DNA of 64,000 bases. It comes from Saccopteryx bilineata. Taxonomy: Eukaryota > Chordata > Mammalia > Chiroptera > Emballonuridae. Below, piece after piece: positions 9,820 to 21,053 of this stretch. Every line of letters begins with the position of its first letter. Position 1 is the stretch's first letter. Location: assembly GCF_036850765.1 (NCBI RefSeq), contig NC_089492.1, forward strand, positions 292,414,590 through 292,478,589, written 5' to 3'. The notes below the pieces were generated by a model. It saw only the letters and a list, made by a program, of their open reading frames with translations, had not been told where the DNA came from and made no database searches. Position numbers and translations under genes: made by a program.

Positions 9820-11086
9820 TCAAGAACCGTTTTAAGAAATGCTGATATTGGTGGTTTTATTAAATTCTCTCCTATAGTGTGATTTTCTCCAGTTTTAGCG
9901 ATGAATAAAGAAATTTGATAACTAGCCTCAAGAACACGATTATTAGTTGAAGTATGAGCAGTAAATAGAGACTTTAGTGTTGTTCTTTTTTCAAAAATTT
10001 TCTTTAAAGTTTTAAAGTAACTCAAATCAATTAATATGAGCACTATGTTTCGCTTTCAAATGCGCCTCAAGACGACCTCGTTTCATTGATTCGTTGGTCA
10101 AGCATTGCTGGCATAAAAGACAAAAAGGAATCCACTCATCGTGAACAGCGGGTATGAACCCAAATTTTAAATATTCCTCCGAATATTGACGAGTTTTTTT
10201 CTTGCTTGCACCACTCATTTTACTATGGGCTATAATAAAAATAATATCAATTAAAAACTAATATTAAAATATGTGTTAAAATATATTCAATGTGACATAG
10301 AGTAAACGTATACTAAAAATTCATATTTATTTAAATGTATATAACACATTTACTACACTACCACTGCAAATCAAAAGGTATCTATATTTTTTCCACTTGG
10401 CAAAATTTTCTGGAAAGTTAGGCTTCTAAAATTAAAATTGTCATGCATGCACTATTATAGCCCCAATAATATTTATAAAATATTATTGCTTTCTAGCCCC
10501 AATGCAAGAAGTACTTAATAAAGAGTTTAATATTGATAAAAATAAAATCAAATACTTACCAATTATATCTATACAATATATATATGTATATTTATTAAAT
10601 CAACGAGCTTTTACAACAGTTTTGACTGACACTTATTTCAGATTAACACCAACTGAATGATGTGAAACACTACAGAAGTTGCGATGGGCCAATTAGGTGA
10701 GAATAACTGCGTTGTTTAGCGAGTTTTTAAAATGTCCGGGGTTCCCTGTGGCGGATGGCACGCTCCGCGGTGCACCAGGATGAAGTTTACTTGACGACGT
10801 CAATCACCCAGTTGATATTTTGGTCTCGTCAAACGAAATTATACTTAATAATTATTTACCGCAATTATTTAAGAATTGCATTTTTTGTTAAATTTGGCAC
10901 CGATATCTAGCATTGCATTTAAATGGCCCGGGGCGAAAGAGTTAAAGTCGTGTTGAGTCCATTTTCAAATATTCCCCCTTAACTATCGAATTGCCCCCCT
11001 GTGGGGCGTGGGCCCCACGTTGGGAAACACCGGCCTAAAGTGTAAATTCATGGGGAACTCTTTCATGTTTGGAGTTTTCAAAATTG

Positions 11087-11358
11087 GCCTGACCAGGTGG
11101 TGACACAGTGGATAGAACATCAGCCTGGGATGCTGAGGACCCAGGTTCGAAACCCCAAGGTCGCCAGCTTGAAGTCCAGGGTCTCTCTGGCTTGAGGCCA
11201 AGGTTGCTGGCTTGAGCAAGGGGTCACTTGCTCTGCTGGAGCTCCCCAGTCAAGGCACATATGAGAAAGCAAACAATGAACATCTAAGGAGCCGCAACAA
11301 AGAATTGATACTTCTCATCTGTCTCCTTTCCTGTCTCTCTCTCTCTCTTTAAAAAAAA
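11087..11358 (+). mobile_element. Type B SINE
   Basis: The head GCCTGACCAGGTGGTGAC is at 11087, with a CAAGGCACATATGAGAAAGC core and a CT-rich then A-rich tail. Confidence 0.9.
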
Positions 11359-11651
11359 GCCTTCATTCCCTGGAGGGCAGGTGTGCTGGTGTGTGTGCTC
11401 TAAGTGTCCTCTTCAGGCCCACAGAAGCCACTGTAAGACCAAGAGGTTAGGGTCAGAACTGGCAGGCAGGAGGAGACACATGGTCCTGAGGAGGTCAGCT
11501 GTGTTCCCATACAGACTGCTGAGATGTGCAGGACAGAGCTGCTGTAGCTGCAGAGCTTTTGGGAGAATTATTGCAGCTGTGTATTAACTACCTACTGTGT
11601 GCCAGGCCCTGCACTGACTGCCAGGTTGGGCAGGTTGCAGCCTGTCATCTT

Positions 11652-11925
11652 TTGTGCAGCCCACGAGCTAAGAATAGTTTTTACATTTTAAAATGGTTGA
11701 AAACATCAAAAGAAAGGACATATTTGGTGATGTGGGAAAGTTACATCAAATTCCGGTTTTGGTCCATGGGTATTCTGTTGGAGCACAGCTTCATTGCTTT
11801 GCACTTCACCTGTGGCCGCTTTGGTAACAGCATTGTCGGTAGCGGAATTTGTAGTTGCTGCAAACCTAAAACATTTGCCGTCTATGCCTTTGCAGAAAAA
11901 TACTGCCATACCTGCTCTGAGCTCT
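11652..11925 (+). mobile_element. Ancient eutherian hAT MITE (MER-type) fragment
   Basis: The stretch beginning GAGCTAAGAATAGTTTTTAC and continuing through TTGGAGCACAGCTTCATTGC and GCAGAAAAATACTGCC matches the general consensus I remember for an old MER-type hAT in mammals. It is well diverged and lacks clear ends. Confidence 0.55.
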
Positions 11926-12104
11926 TCAGCAGACAAGCCATTTGCCTCAGGTCACAGGGCTGGGACCCGGACTATGGTGGTCTTAGTCACTGTACAGCAC
12001 GGCCTCCTCAAAAAACAGGCTCTGTCTTGTATTCCTTGATCATTTTTCTGTTATCAATTATGTGCTAGCATATTCTAAGCTAACGGAGTGTTCTTTCTTT
12101 TTTT

Positions 12105-12273
12105 AAAAAATTTTCCATTGATTTTGAGAGAGAGGGAAAAGAGCATCAACTTGCTGTTTCACTTAGTTCCACTTAGTTGTGTGCTCATTGGTTGCTTCTC
12201 ATATGTGCCCTGATGAGATCGAACTTGCAACCTCAGTGTACCAGGATGATGCTCTATCCATCTGGCCAAGGCA
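12105..12273 (-). mobile_element. Type E (older Ves-like) SINE
   Basis: A minus-strand copy: A/T tail on the left, GAGAGAGAGG, CATATGTGCCCTGATGAG, and a decayed tRNA head ending GGCCAAGGC. Confidence 0.8.
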
Positions 12274-12387
12274 TAATGGAGTATTTTCAGTGGTGAAATT
12301 CAAATAATTTAACATCCAGTTCTCTGCCCTAATGACCGTTTTAAGTATAAAAAAAAGATATCTCTAAAAGTAGTTTATTCATGCATT

Positions 12388-12773
12388 TTTTTTTTTTTTG
12401 TATTTTTCTGAAGCTGGAAACGGAGAGACAGTCAGACAGACTCCTGCATGCGCCTGACCGGGATCCACCCGGCACACCCACCCGGGGGTGACGCTCTGCT
12501 CACCAGGGGGTGATGCTCTGCCCCTCCAGGGCGTCGCTCTGTTGCAACCAGAGCCACTCTAGCACCTGGGGCAGTGGCCAAGGAGCCATCCCCAGCGCCC
12601 GGGCCATCTTTGCTCCAATGGAGCCTCAGCTGTGGGAGGGGAAGAGAGAGACGGAGAGGGGGAGGGGTGGAGAAGCAGATGGGCGCTTCTCCTGTGTGTC
12701 CTGGCCGGAAATCGAACCCGGGACCTCTGCACGCCAGGCCGACGCTCTACCACTGAGCCAACCGGCCAGGGCC
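12388..12773 (-). mobile_element. Type A SINE
   Basis: A minus-strand copy with TSD-like TTATTCATGCATTT and TATTTCATGCATTTA on its two sides. It has two GC-rich units near 12478-12520. Confidence 0.93.
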
Positions 12774-12981
12774 TATTTCATGCATTTAATGCTTAAATAA
12801 GAACAATAAAAGAAGTACACAAAACTAGGTTATGTTAGAAGAGTTTTAAAATATTAATTTTCATATTATTGATTGATGCTCTCAGTTGCAGTTTCCTGTG
12901 CTTTTATCCAAGCTTCATTGGCTGTGTGATTTATCCTTAACCATCTCTTCACTGTAGGAGTAGGATCCCATTGCTTTAGAA

Positions 12982-13469
12982 CTGGGGTCCCCAAACTTTT
13001 TACACAGGGGGCCAGTTCACTGTCCCTCAGATCACTGGAGGGCCAGACTATAAAAAAAAATTATGAACAAATCCCTATGCACACTTCACATATCTTATTT
13101 TAAAGTAAAAAAACAAAATGGGAACAAATACAACACTTAAAATAAAGGACAAGTAAATCTAAGTCAACAAACTGACCAGTATTTCAATGGGAACTATGGG
13201 CCTGCTTTTGGCTAATGAGGTGGTCAATGTCCGGTTCCATATTTGTCACTGCTAGCCGTAACAATGCGCTTCTGGAGCCGTGGTCCCATCACCGGAAGTA
13301 GTACTGTACGTGAGCGACGTGCGCTTCGCGGCGCCGCCGCATGCAGTATTCCAGGAGAGTACTCCACATACAGTACTCTTACTGACCACCAATGAAAGAG
13401 GTGCCCCTTACAGAAGTGCGGTGGGGGCCGGATAAATGGCCTCAGGGGGCCGCATTTTGGGGACCCCTG
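12982..13469 (+). mobile_element. Non-autonomous hAT, full-length copy 1 (488 bp)
   Basis: The ends are CTGGGGTCCCCAAAC and GGGGACCCCTG in inverted orientation. A perfect 8-bp TSD, CTTTAGAA, is at 12974-12981 and 13470-13477. The inside has an AT-rich half and a CpG-rich half with ETS-like CCGGAAGT and TACTGTACG-type palindromes. It has no transposase. It shares its sequence with the copies at 20846 and 60022. Confidence 0.93.
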
Positions 13470-13477
13470 CTTTAGAA

Positions 13478-16400
13478 TGTCAATTTGTGATTTCCACACT
13501 GGGTGGCTTCCCAGGCACTCACCTTAGAACCCTGATGACAAGTGCCATTTTAACAGTGCGCCGAACTCAGGAAAAAATTAGTTAACGGTTCTGCCAAACC
13601 AGTGCAAACCAGCTGAATCCCACCACTGGGGCATTCTATATGCAAGAAGTATTGGTAGGTTTTATAAATTTTTCCTGTTTAAATTTTCTTTGAAGTCTAT
13701 GGTGATCTTTGAAACTTGGAGGTTCATGGGATAGTTGTGCTGTGGACAAGGTACAAATGAGCTCATTGAGGGCAAGGAGTGAGTCCTTTGGGTTTGTTTT
13801 TTAATTCTCTTGTAGTTAACAGGTTAGTGATGTGTGAGAGATGTTGGGTCTTAATCACGGTAGGTTTAGCCATTAAAAAGGCATTTAGGTCTCATCAGTA
13901 GGCACCTCAGTGGAGCTTTTAGTTAAATCATTACATGTCTGTAGTTTGCTCCCGGTGGCCAGTGTCCCCATCTCCTATTGGAGTGGCACTTGAGTGGCAC
14001 TGCTCATGTGAAGTTGCCAGTGTGCTTCTGCTGGTGTGAGGCTCTCATGTCAGTGAATTCACCTGGAATATTACTTAACTCTGTCGTTAAGTTATTGCAC
14101 AATATATGTGGCTGGGCATTTGTCACTCTTTGTTTTGTGTCTAGGTGGCATTACTTCCTTTCCGTCTAAGGCACCACTCCTCAGCCTGCCTGTCGGAACA
14201 GCTCACTCTGACTGGTGGGAAAAAACCCATAGCCCATTCCTAGGCTCTGCTGACAGACTGCAGAGATAGTGACGGAGTTCTCAAGGGCATGTGGCAGTGT
14301 CTGCAGACATTCAGAGTTGTCACAATGTAGGTGCATCTAGTGGGTAGAGGCCAGGGGTGCTGTCCAGCACTCTTCTGTGCAGAGTGAGCACTGGACTGCG
14401 CCAGTGAGCAGTGCCTCGGGCAGACCCGTGCCGGACTGGCCCCACTCTGGGGGGTTAAGGGAAGTGTAAGGGGAAACTCCTCTTTGGTGTGGAGGAGGTA
14501 TGTGTGGACTTGGCACCCCACAGCACAGCTTCTGCCACACTCCCTCCCCTCCCCATGGTATTTCCACGTTCTCCAAGGAGTGCTGTCCACACACTCCACT
14601 GGACTCCCTCAGTTTTTTTGGTTTTCTGCTGGGCCAATTTGTTTAACTTTTGTAAGAATGAAGTGCTTTACACCATTGAGTAGTACAGTTAGGAGACTGA
14701 GAAGGCTGCTCTCAGTGAGAGAGGTCAGTGGGCGAGCCACATCCTACTCAGATTGCTGTTATGGTCTAACTGCCTCCTTTCCCATCAGACCTCTGGAGAC
14801 TCATACAGGGGACATCTCCCTCATCAAAGAGCTGGCCCCTCTGGCTGAGGTCATTCTCCATGCCTGGAAGGCCAGCTCTGGAGGTGCTTCCAGGAGTGAG
14901 GGGGTGGAGGTGGGTCCCCAGCATCACTGAGTGGCAAAGAAGGTGCTCCTCATTGTCCTATTCATCCTACATGTGATTGCCAGGTTGCTGTAATAATGCC
15001 CATGCCACTTTTGTTTTAAAACAAAGGTGACTGTATATTTTGAAGTAGAATGCAAAATTCACATCAGTTTTCCCCTTTACCACTGTACCCCTCAGTGTGT
15101 ACTTTTTGAGAGCACGGGCATGTTATAACCACAGTTAACAAAATCAGGGCATTTAACATTGATGCGGAGCTATTTTCTATTCCACATTTCGTTGCTTGTC
15201 CCCACAGTGTCTCATGGCTGTTCCTCCCATCCAGACCCAGTCGGTCCAAGAGCATGTGTTGCACTTAGCGGTCATGTTTGTTCTTTAATCAAACAGCTGC
15301 TGGTTGTGCTTCAGATTGTGAAGGTGAGGCCTGTTGTCTCAAAGATGACCATCACTTTGGGTCTGTTGGCTTCTTCGTGGTTAGAGTCCAGCTCTGCACT
15401 TTGGGCAGAAGACCACAGAAATGTGTCTTGGGCCTTCTCTGCACTACTTTGAGGGTCCCATCGGAATCCCTCTAGGTTTGAGCCTGTCTCCTGTGTCCTC
15501 TGCAACAAACAGCTCTTGGCTTCAGCTTTGTTGCTCATGCGGGGCCCGTTGGGAGGCTGACTTCATTCACCTCTGTGAAGCCTTTCCTTGCCCTTGGCCC
15601 CACCACCTCAAGGACCTAAGGTTTCTCAGAGGCACCTGTCCTCAAGGCCACACTGCAAAGCTGTATCCTGGGAAAGTAAGTGCCTTAGAATAAGCAGTTC
15701 CTCAGTTCCTCTCGTGTTTTGTTCTGGGAAAGGAGGAAGTCAGTTCCTATTCTTGGTGAATGTATAGTTTATATATTCAGTTTTTCAGGCCACACCTAAA
15801 ACAGGGGGTGCAGTGGGGTGGGGAGGTCCTGTCTCCCTGCTCCTTGGGCCTCGGCTCCCTCTGGCCCCTTTCAGTTTCAGGCTTCATGCAGAGATCCCAG
15901 TTCGTGGCATATTCAGTGTCCCTAGGATTTTCACAGTGCTTTAGGTCAAAATAAACACCTAGTTTCTTCTAGTGAGTTTTTAAGTCCAAACAACTTCAGT
16001 ATTTATGTCCTAAGAACTCAGTAGCCATTTGAAAGTAATACACATAAATTGAGAGAAACTATTCTTAAATGAGCTGCTGTTGTTAACTAACAGGCTGTAC
16101 AGCTTCTCCGACTACAGAATCAGACTGGCACCACCACCCTCATTTCCTGTTCTGTGTTGATTTTCATGCAGGGCTTTTTTTTTTTTTTTTTCAAACCAAA
16201 ACAACCAGTGCAAACCCGGCTTTCTAATGGTGTGATGTCATGAGAGGATGTAGCGCCATCTGCTGTTGGGATGGGGAACCACTCTGAGCTAGCCGTTCCC
16301 TTGGCCTCCATCATCCTCTCTAGTTTCATCGTGTTTGCGTCGACTTTAAATATCTGTGGTTTTGTGAGTCTGCTGCAGTGTGCCCGACGTGTCACTGTGC

Positions 16401-16884
16401 AGTGTCGGAGCTGGAGTTCTAGTGGCTCGCAGTCCGCCCAAACTCATCACTGCAGCCTGGTGGATGCCAGTTCCCACGAGAAGGCTGACCGCTGGCAGCA
16501 CCCGGGCAAGGGTGAAGGGGGGAGGGGCTCTTTTGTTTTCAGGCAGGGAAGCTAAGGCACCTTGGTGCCATCTGTCACCAGAGTGGAATTGAGGAACATG
16601 CAGGGAAAACCAATGGATGGTGACCCAGGGGGTCTTACTAGCATTTATAATGTGGTTTCTATGGAGAAATGAAATTTTTCATCCAAGAAACTTGACTTAA
16701 AAACAGAATTTTGGAGGGTGGCTTATAAGTTTTTCTTGACAGCTGTGACCGGTATACTGAGAACATAAATGATTTGTTAGAATAACCAGTGACTCCCTGT
16801 ATTAGGTGCTCTGATTGTGGCCCAGCCTCTCTTCTGCTTTTGACACTGTAAGTGGATAAGACAGTGCAGATAGTCTTGAATTTT
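13478..16884. other. Repeat-poor intronic block
   Basis: 3.4 kb between the hAT copy and the next SINE. A poly-T run at 16173-16190 may be the tail of a minus-strand retroposed fragment extending to about 16400, but no TSD or source was found. No exon was recognised. Confidence 0.55.
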
Positions 16885-17109
16885 TAGTGTGAGAGAGAGA
16901 GAGAGACAGGCAGGGAGAGAGATGAGAGGCAGCAGCTCATTGTTGCAGCACTTTAGTTGTTCATTGATTGCTTCTCACATGTGCCTTGACTGAGAAGGCT
17001 TCAGCTGAGTCAGTGATCCTTTGCTCAAGCCAGCGGCCTCGGGGTTTTAATCCTGGGATCTCAGCATCCCAGGTCGATGGTCCATCCATTGCACCACTAT
17101 TGGTCAGGC
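16885..17109 (-). mobile_element. Type B SINE, diverged
   Basis: A GA-rich left part, the CTTCTCACATGTGCCTTGAC core and a head ending TTGGTCAGGC at 17109. It has many substitutions, so it is older than most type B copies here. Confidence 0.85.
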
Positions 17110-17202
17110 TTTTAAAATAAAACACTAAAAGTAGTATTGTAGCTGACTTTTTTATTCTTTAAGGTCACATGTACCTGTTGACCATAAGTTTTATTTGATT
17201 TA

Positions 17203-17412
17203 CAGCTGACCCTTGAACAATGAGGGGCTTGTTAGGGCCAACCTCCTGCACAGTAGAAAATCTGCATGTAACTACTTCAGCCCTGCACATCCGCAAATTC
17301 CCAATCGCTAAGCTGACCCTTGAACACGGATTTGAGCTACATAGGTCAATTGGGGAAAATCCGTATATAAGTGGACCCATGCAGTTCAAACGTGTTGTTC
17401 AGGGGTCTGTCG
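17203..17412. mobile_element. Tigger/pogo-type MITE remnant
   Basis: Its ends resemble eutherian Tigger elements: AGCTGACCCTTGAACAA on the left and, reversed, GACAGACCCCTGAACAA on the right. It is flanked by TA (17201-17202, 17413-17414). An internal repeat of the end sequence occurs near 17311. It is an old shared mammalian element. Confidence 0.75.
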
Positions 17413-17414
17413 TA

Positions 17415-19697
17415 TATATAAATATTTAGATTTGTATACGATACTTTATGACTCATCCTTTTCTGATGGTTAGATGTTGCCAGAGTGAAGAGATAAGTGC
17501 TTATGTAACTTGGAGCAGTGTTACTCTGTTAGGGTGCTAATCGTTGCTTGGCCTAGCCTTCCTTTCTAGGGACTCTTCCCACAGTCCCTGTGGCAAGACC
17601 CACCTGCAGTCCTCTCCTCTGCCACAGTTGATGGGCCAGCTGGCCCAAGGACAATGAGCCAGTGAGCTGGTGTAGAGAACTCTTTCTAGAAACACTGGAG
17701 TCACGGCTGGCATTGGATGGCATTAGGATGTGGAGTTATAGGTGGTTTGGGACCATGCACATGATGGTTGGTTAAGAGGGAGGATGGTAGGAGAGAGAAA
17801 GTGAACCCTGGAAAACAGCCAGCTGGTTCTGGTGCCTGTTTCTCCTTTACTTTTCTCACTTACAGTCCCATGTCCCCTAAGACCTATGTGCTTCTTGTCC
17901 TTGGACCTGTCAGATCTCCACTGCCCAGGGAGTTTGTCTTTTTGGCCAACAAAAGAGCCTTGACTAGACCAGTTAAACTTTTTTGGGTGGGTGGTTTGGA
18001 GGAATCAGGAGTCATTTTAATTTTTTATTTCTTGAATTAATTGTTTCCCAAAAGATGCAGTCATTAATACCAAATTTCTTTTTTTCTTTAAGGTTTTTTA
18101 TTGGCAAATAGGACTTTGAGACAGATAGACAATGAATTTATCCAGTGAAAATACATGAAATGATTAAAAATTAGAATACGTTGTCCATGTAACCTGACCT
18201 TCTTGAATCTTTACTGTGTCATTGTTTTCTGGGACAGTTCCCTCAGAAAGGTCAAGAGTATGTGAGTCTCTTTCCTGTTCTTTCTGAATTAGTGCTATTT
18301 TGGGCTTTAAAAGAAAAACCAGCTGTTTTCAGAATTTATGTTCTTGACTGTCCATCACATCACCAAATTGTTAATTACTATATTAGGTAGAATTGGGAAG
18401 AGGAAAAACCATTCATTAGAGAAGTAAATAAACAAGTATCTAACACATTTGGGAGACTGTTTTACTGAAGACCGTGACACTGACAGGAAGAAGAGGGTTG
18501 TAATGTGGTCCCTGTCCTGAGCTCCGTGACCTAGAAGTAACATGGATGGAATTTTGGCTGTTATAGCCTGATTTTCTTTTCTTTTTTCCATTGACTTTGT
18601 CCAGTTCCCATTATAAATCACAAATCTTTTAAAAAAGGAGTTTTAGAAGCACTTCTATTTCAGAGTGCCTTCTGTGTTTTAAGTTTTTACAGGAAATATA
18701 ATATTCCTGTCTTTAGCTGGTAAGTTTTTTTTCTTGACTGTGGGAGAATATTTTTAAAGTTGTCTTTAATTCAAGGCAAAAAAAAAATTCATGTTTCTAA
18801 GATTTCTGTCTAGGAGGCCAGTCGTCAGTATCCTGGTCCAAATCTGGCAGAGAGCACCCATGTCCTGTGGAGTGTTGTGTGTGGCCCTCCTCAGACTAGA
18901 TGAGTCAGAGTCCTGGCACTGTGGTGGGAAAGACAGAGAGGGACTTTAAATTAGGCCAGTTTGGTTTTCTGCTGCAGGAGGAGTATTTCAAGATTAGCAC
19001 GGAGGCGTCAGATGTCAGAGCTGTCCTTCAGAAAGATAAATGAGGTAGTGGTGTATGAGGTGGGCGAGGGGGTGATGGCTGGGGGAGGCAGGCGGTAAGT
19101 GAGGCAGAGGTGGGAGCTAGGAGGGAGCGGTGGGCAGGGGCTGGGGTTAGGGGTGAGGGTGGGGTGCGGTGCATAGGACCAAGAAGACAACATGGTGTTG
19201 AGGGTGGCAGAACAGCCCTCAGGGGTTTGGAGAGGAAGGGCCTGTGAACACAGGGTATGAGCCCTCAGGGCTCTGCCATGTTAGGAATTGGGGTTGGAGT
19301 CAGGGAAAGGGATTAACAAGGATATGGGAGAACTACAAAGGAATGGGGTCCCCTACCCAGTGAAGCCAAGTTGAGGAGGAAGTAATGGGGTCTGTCAGCT
19401 GTTGCAAATGACATGGGTTAAGTCAGAGGAGGGCTGGGGTTTGTTGTTGCAGTCATCCAGGTAGGAGATGTCAGATATGTGTTAGAGTCAGAGGGCTCAA
19501 GCTTGGAAGATAAGACATGGGGTGGGGTGGGGAGGGGTGGGGTAGGGAGGGGGATTTGAGAGTCCTCTGGCAGAGACCACTGGTAAAGCCTTCAGTGAGG
19601 AGTCAAGTGCTTACTTGCAGGCACCTTGGAATGGGTGCTTGCTGCTGGTGTAGGTATGATACACAGATAATTTCTTTCTTATAAATTTTTTTTATTG
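17415..19697. other. Intronic block with purine-rich tract
   Basis: No recognised element except G- and GA-rich stretches at 19010-19170 and 19519-19553. Confidence 0.55.
19519..19553 (+). repeat. G-quadruplex-prone GGGGT/GGGGA tract
   Basis: Seven runs of three to five G separated by one or two bases, following a broader purine-rich region (19010-19170). Confidence 0.8.
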
Positions 19698-20218
19698 GCC
19701 TGGCCTGTGGTGTGCAGTGGATAAAGCATCAACTTGAGCCTGACCAGGCGGTGGCACAGTGGATAGAATGTCGGACTGGGATGCAGAAGGACCCAGGTTT
19801 GAGATCCCGGGGTTGCCAGCTTGAGCGCAGGCTCATCCGGCTTGAGCAGAAAGCTCACTAGCATGGACCCAAGGTTACTGGCTCGAGCAGGGGGTTGCTC
19901 AGTCTGCTGAAGGCCCGCGGTCATGGCACATATGAGAAAGCAATCAATAAACAACTACGGTGTCGCAACGAAAAACTGATGATTGATGCTTCTCATCTCT
20001 TTCCGTACCTGTCTGTCTGTCCCTATGTATCCCTCTATCCGACTCTCTCTCTCTGTCCCCGTAAAAAAAAAAAAAAAAAAAAAAGGCATCAACTTGAAAT
20101 GCTAAGGTCTTTGGTTTGAAACCCCGAGCTTGCTGGGGCAAGCAAGGCACATGCGAGAAGCAACTACTACGAATTCATGCTTCCCGCCCCCCCAAATCAA
20201 TAAGTAAAATCTAAAAAA
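19698..20218 (+). mobile_element. Type C SINE split by a type B SINE
   Basis: The head GGCCTGGCCTGTGGTG is at 19698. It is interrupted after AAAGCATCAACTTGA and resumes at 20086, ending in an A-rich tail at about 20218. Confidence 0.88.
19738..20085 (+). mobile_element. Type B SINE nested in a type C SINE
   Basis: The head GCCTGACCAGGCGGTGGC is at 19738 and the poly-A tail ends at 20085. The 12-bp TSD GCATCAACTTGA is at 19726-19737 and 20086-20097, within the type C head. Confidence 0.95.
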
Positions 20219-20224
20219 AGTTTT

Positions 20225-20455
20225 TTATTTAATTTATTGGGGTGACATTGTTTAAGAAAATTAGATAGTTTTCAGTTGTACAATTCTGTAATACATCATC
20301 TATATATTGTATTGTCTTTTCACCCCCCAAAGTGAAGTCACCTTCCATCACCATTTGTCCTCCCTTTACCCTCTTCTGCTTCCCCTCCCCCCTTTCCGTC
20401 TGGCAGCCACCATGCTGTTGTCTGTGTCTGTGTACAGATAATTCATTAGACTTAC
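20225..20455 (-). mobile_element. L1 3'-end fragment (bat type)
   Basis: ATTGGGGTGACATTGTTTAA, TTCAGTTGTACAATTCTGTA and ATACATCATCTATATATTGT are the reversed 3' end of an L1 family that I recall as common in bat genomes. The orientation is minus. Confidence 0.7.
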
Positions 20456-20479
20456 CTGATTGCAAGAAACACTCCACCT

Positions 20480-20820
20480 GCCTGACCAGGCAGTGCAGTG
20501 GATAGAGCATAGGACTGGGATGCGGAGGACCCAGGTTCGAGACCCCGAGGTCACCAGCTTGGGTGCAGCCTCATCTGGTTTGAGCAAAGCTCACCAGCTT
20601 GGACCCAAGGTCGCTGGCTCGAGCAAGGGGTTACTCAGTCTGCTGAAGACCTGTGGTCAAGGCACATATGAGAAAGCAATCAATGAACAACTAAGGTGTC
20701 GCAACGAAAATCTGATGATTGATGCTTCTCATCTCTCTCCATTTCTGTCTGTCTGTTCCTATCTATCCCTCTCTCTGACTCTCTGTCTGTCTCTGTAAAA
20801 GAAAAAGAAAAAGAAAAAAG
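20480..20820 (+). mobile_element. Type B SINE
   Basis: The head GCCTGACCAGGCAGTGCAG is at 20480 and the tail is GAAAAAGAAAAA. The TSD core ACTCCACCT is at 20471-20479 and about 20825-20833. Confidence 0.92.
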
Positions 20821-20845
20821 GAATACTCCACCTGAAACTGTAGAG

Positions 20846-21045
20846 CAGGTGTCCCTAAACTACGGCCCGGCGGCCCGTGGACTGCATGCGGCCTCCTGAG
20901 GCCATTTATCCAGCCCCCTGCTGCACTTCCGGAAGAGGCACCTCTTTCATTAGTGGTCAGTGAGAGGAGCACTGTATGTGGTGGCCCTCCAACTGTCTGA
21001 GGGACAGTGAACTGGCCCCCTGTGTAAAATGTTTGGGGACCCTCG
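20846..21045 (-). mobile_element. Non-autonomous hAT, internally deleted copy 2 (200 bp)
   Basis: Same family as 12982 in opposite orientation, with the AT-rich half deleted. The 8-bp TSD is slightly diverged: CTGTAGAG at 20838-20845 and CTCTAGAG at 21046-21053. It keeps the CACTTCCGGAAG palindrome near 20925. Confidence 0.9.
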
Positions 21046-21053
21046 CTCTAGAG

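Larger units (their letters stand above)
7457..10218 (-). pseudogene. hAT transposase of the ZBED5/SCAND3-like type, broken
   Basis: The reading frame starts at 10218 (MSGASKKKTRQ) with a BED-type zinc finger (CLLC, then HLKAKH). A frame change near 10030 moves it to the frame covering 10043-9813. A further piece (9525-9421) has the SEDIEKQL and LQIDEST motifs of the hAT catalytic region. The frame resumes at 8934 with a CATDGAPNMMG motif. The longest piece, 8272-7457 (271 residues), includes TEVRWLSKG and the C-terminal dimerisation motif LLPFPSSFLAECGFSAV. Besides the three SINE insertions there is at least one frameshift, so this copy cannot make active enzyme. Family placement comes from recognised motifs; domesticated relatives such as ZBED5 and FAM200 share them. 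Confidence 0.85.
7147..11032 (-). mobile_element. hAT DNA transposon with transposase, split by three SINEs
   Basis: The element is bounded by a perfect 8-bp TSD, GCCTAAAG, at 7139-7146 and 11033-11040. Its terminal inverted repeats start CAGTGTTTCCCAACCTT on the left and CGGTGTTTCCCAACGTG on the right (reverse complement). Eight-base TSDs and this type of end define the hAT superfamily. A transposase lies on the minus strand. SINEs interrupt it at 8280-8627, 8974-9407 and 9605-9819, each with its own TSD. Removing the SINEs and one TSD copy each gives an original length of about 2.85 kb. The right end, which is the transposase 5' side, has AT-rich leader sequence at 10220-10720 and a CpG-bearing stretch at 10730-10810. 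Confidence 0.9.

Noticed and set aside
11526..12068. 180-codon frame on the + strand
   Set aside because: It overlaps a diverged hAT MITE (11652-11925) and has no recognised protein motif.
16120..16440. Retroposed pseudogene ending in the poly-T at 16173
   Set aside because: A poly-T run is present, but I could not identify a parent gene, a second boundary or a TSD; left as unassigned intron.
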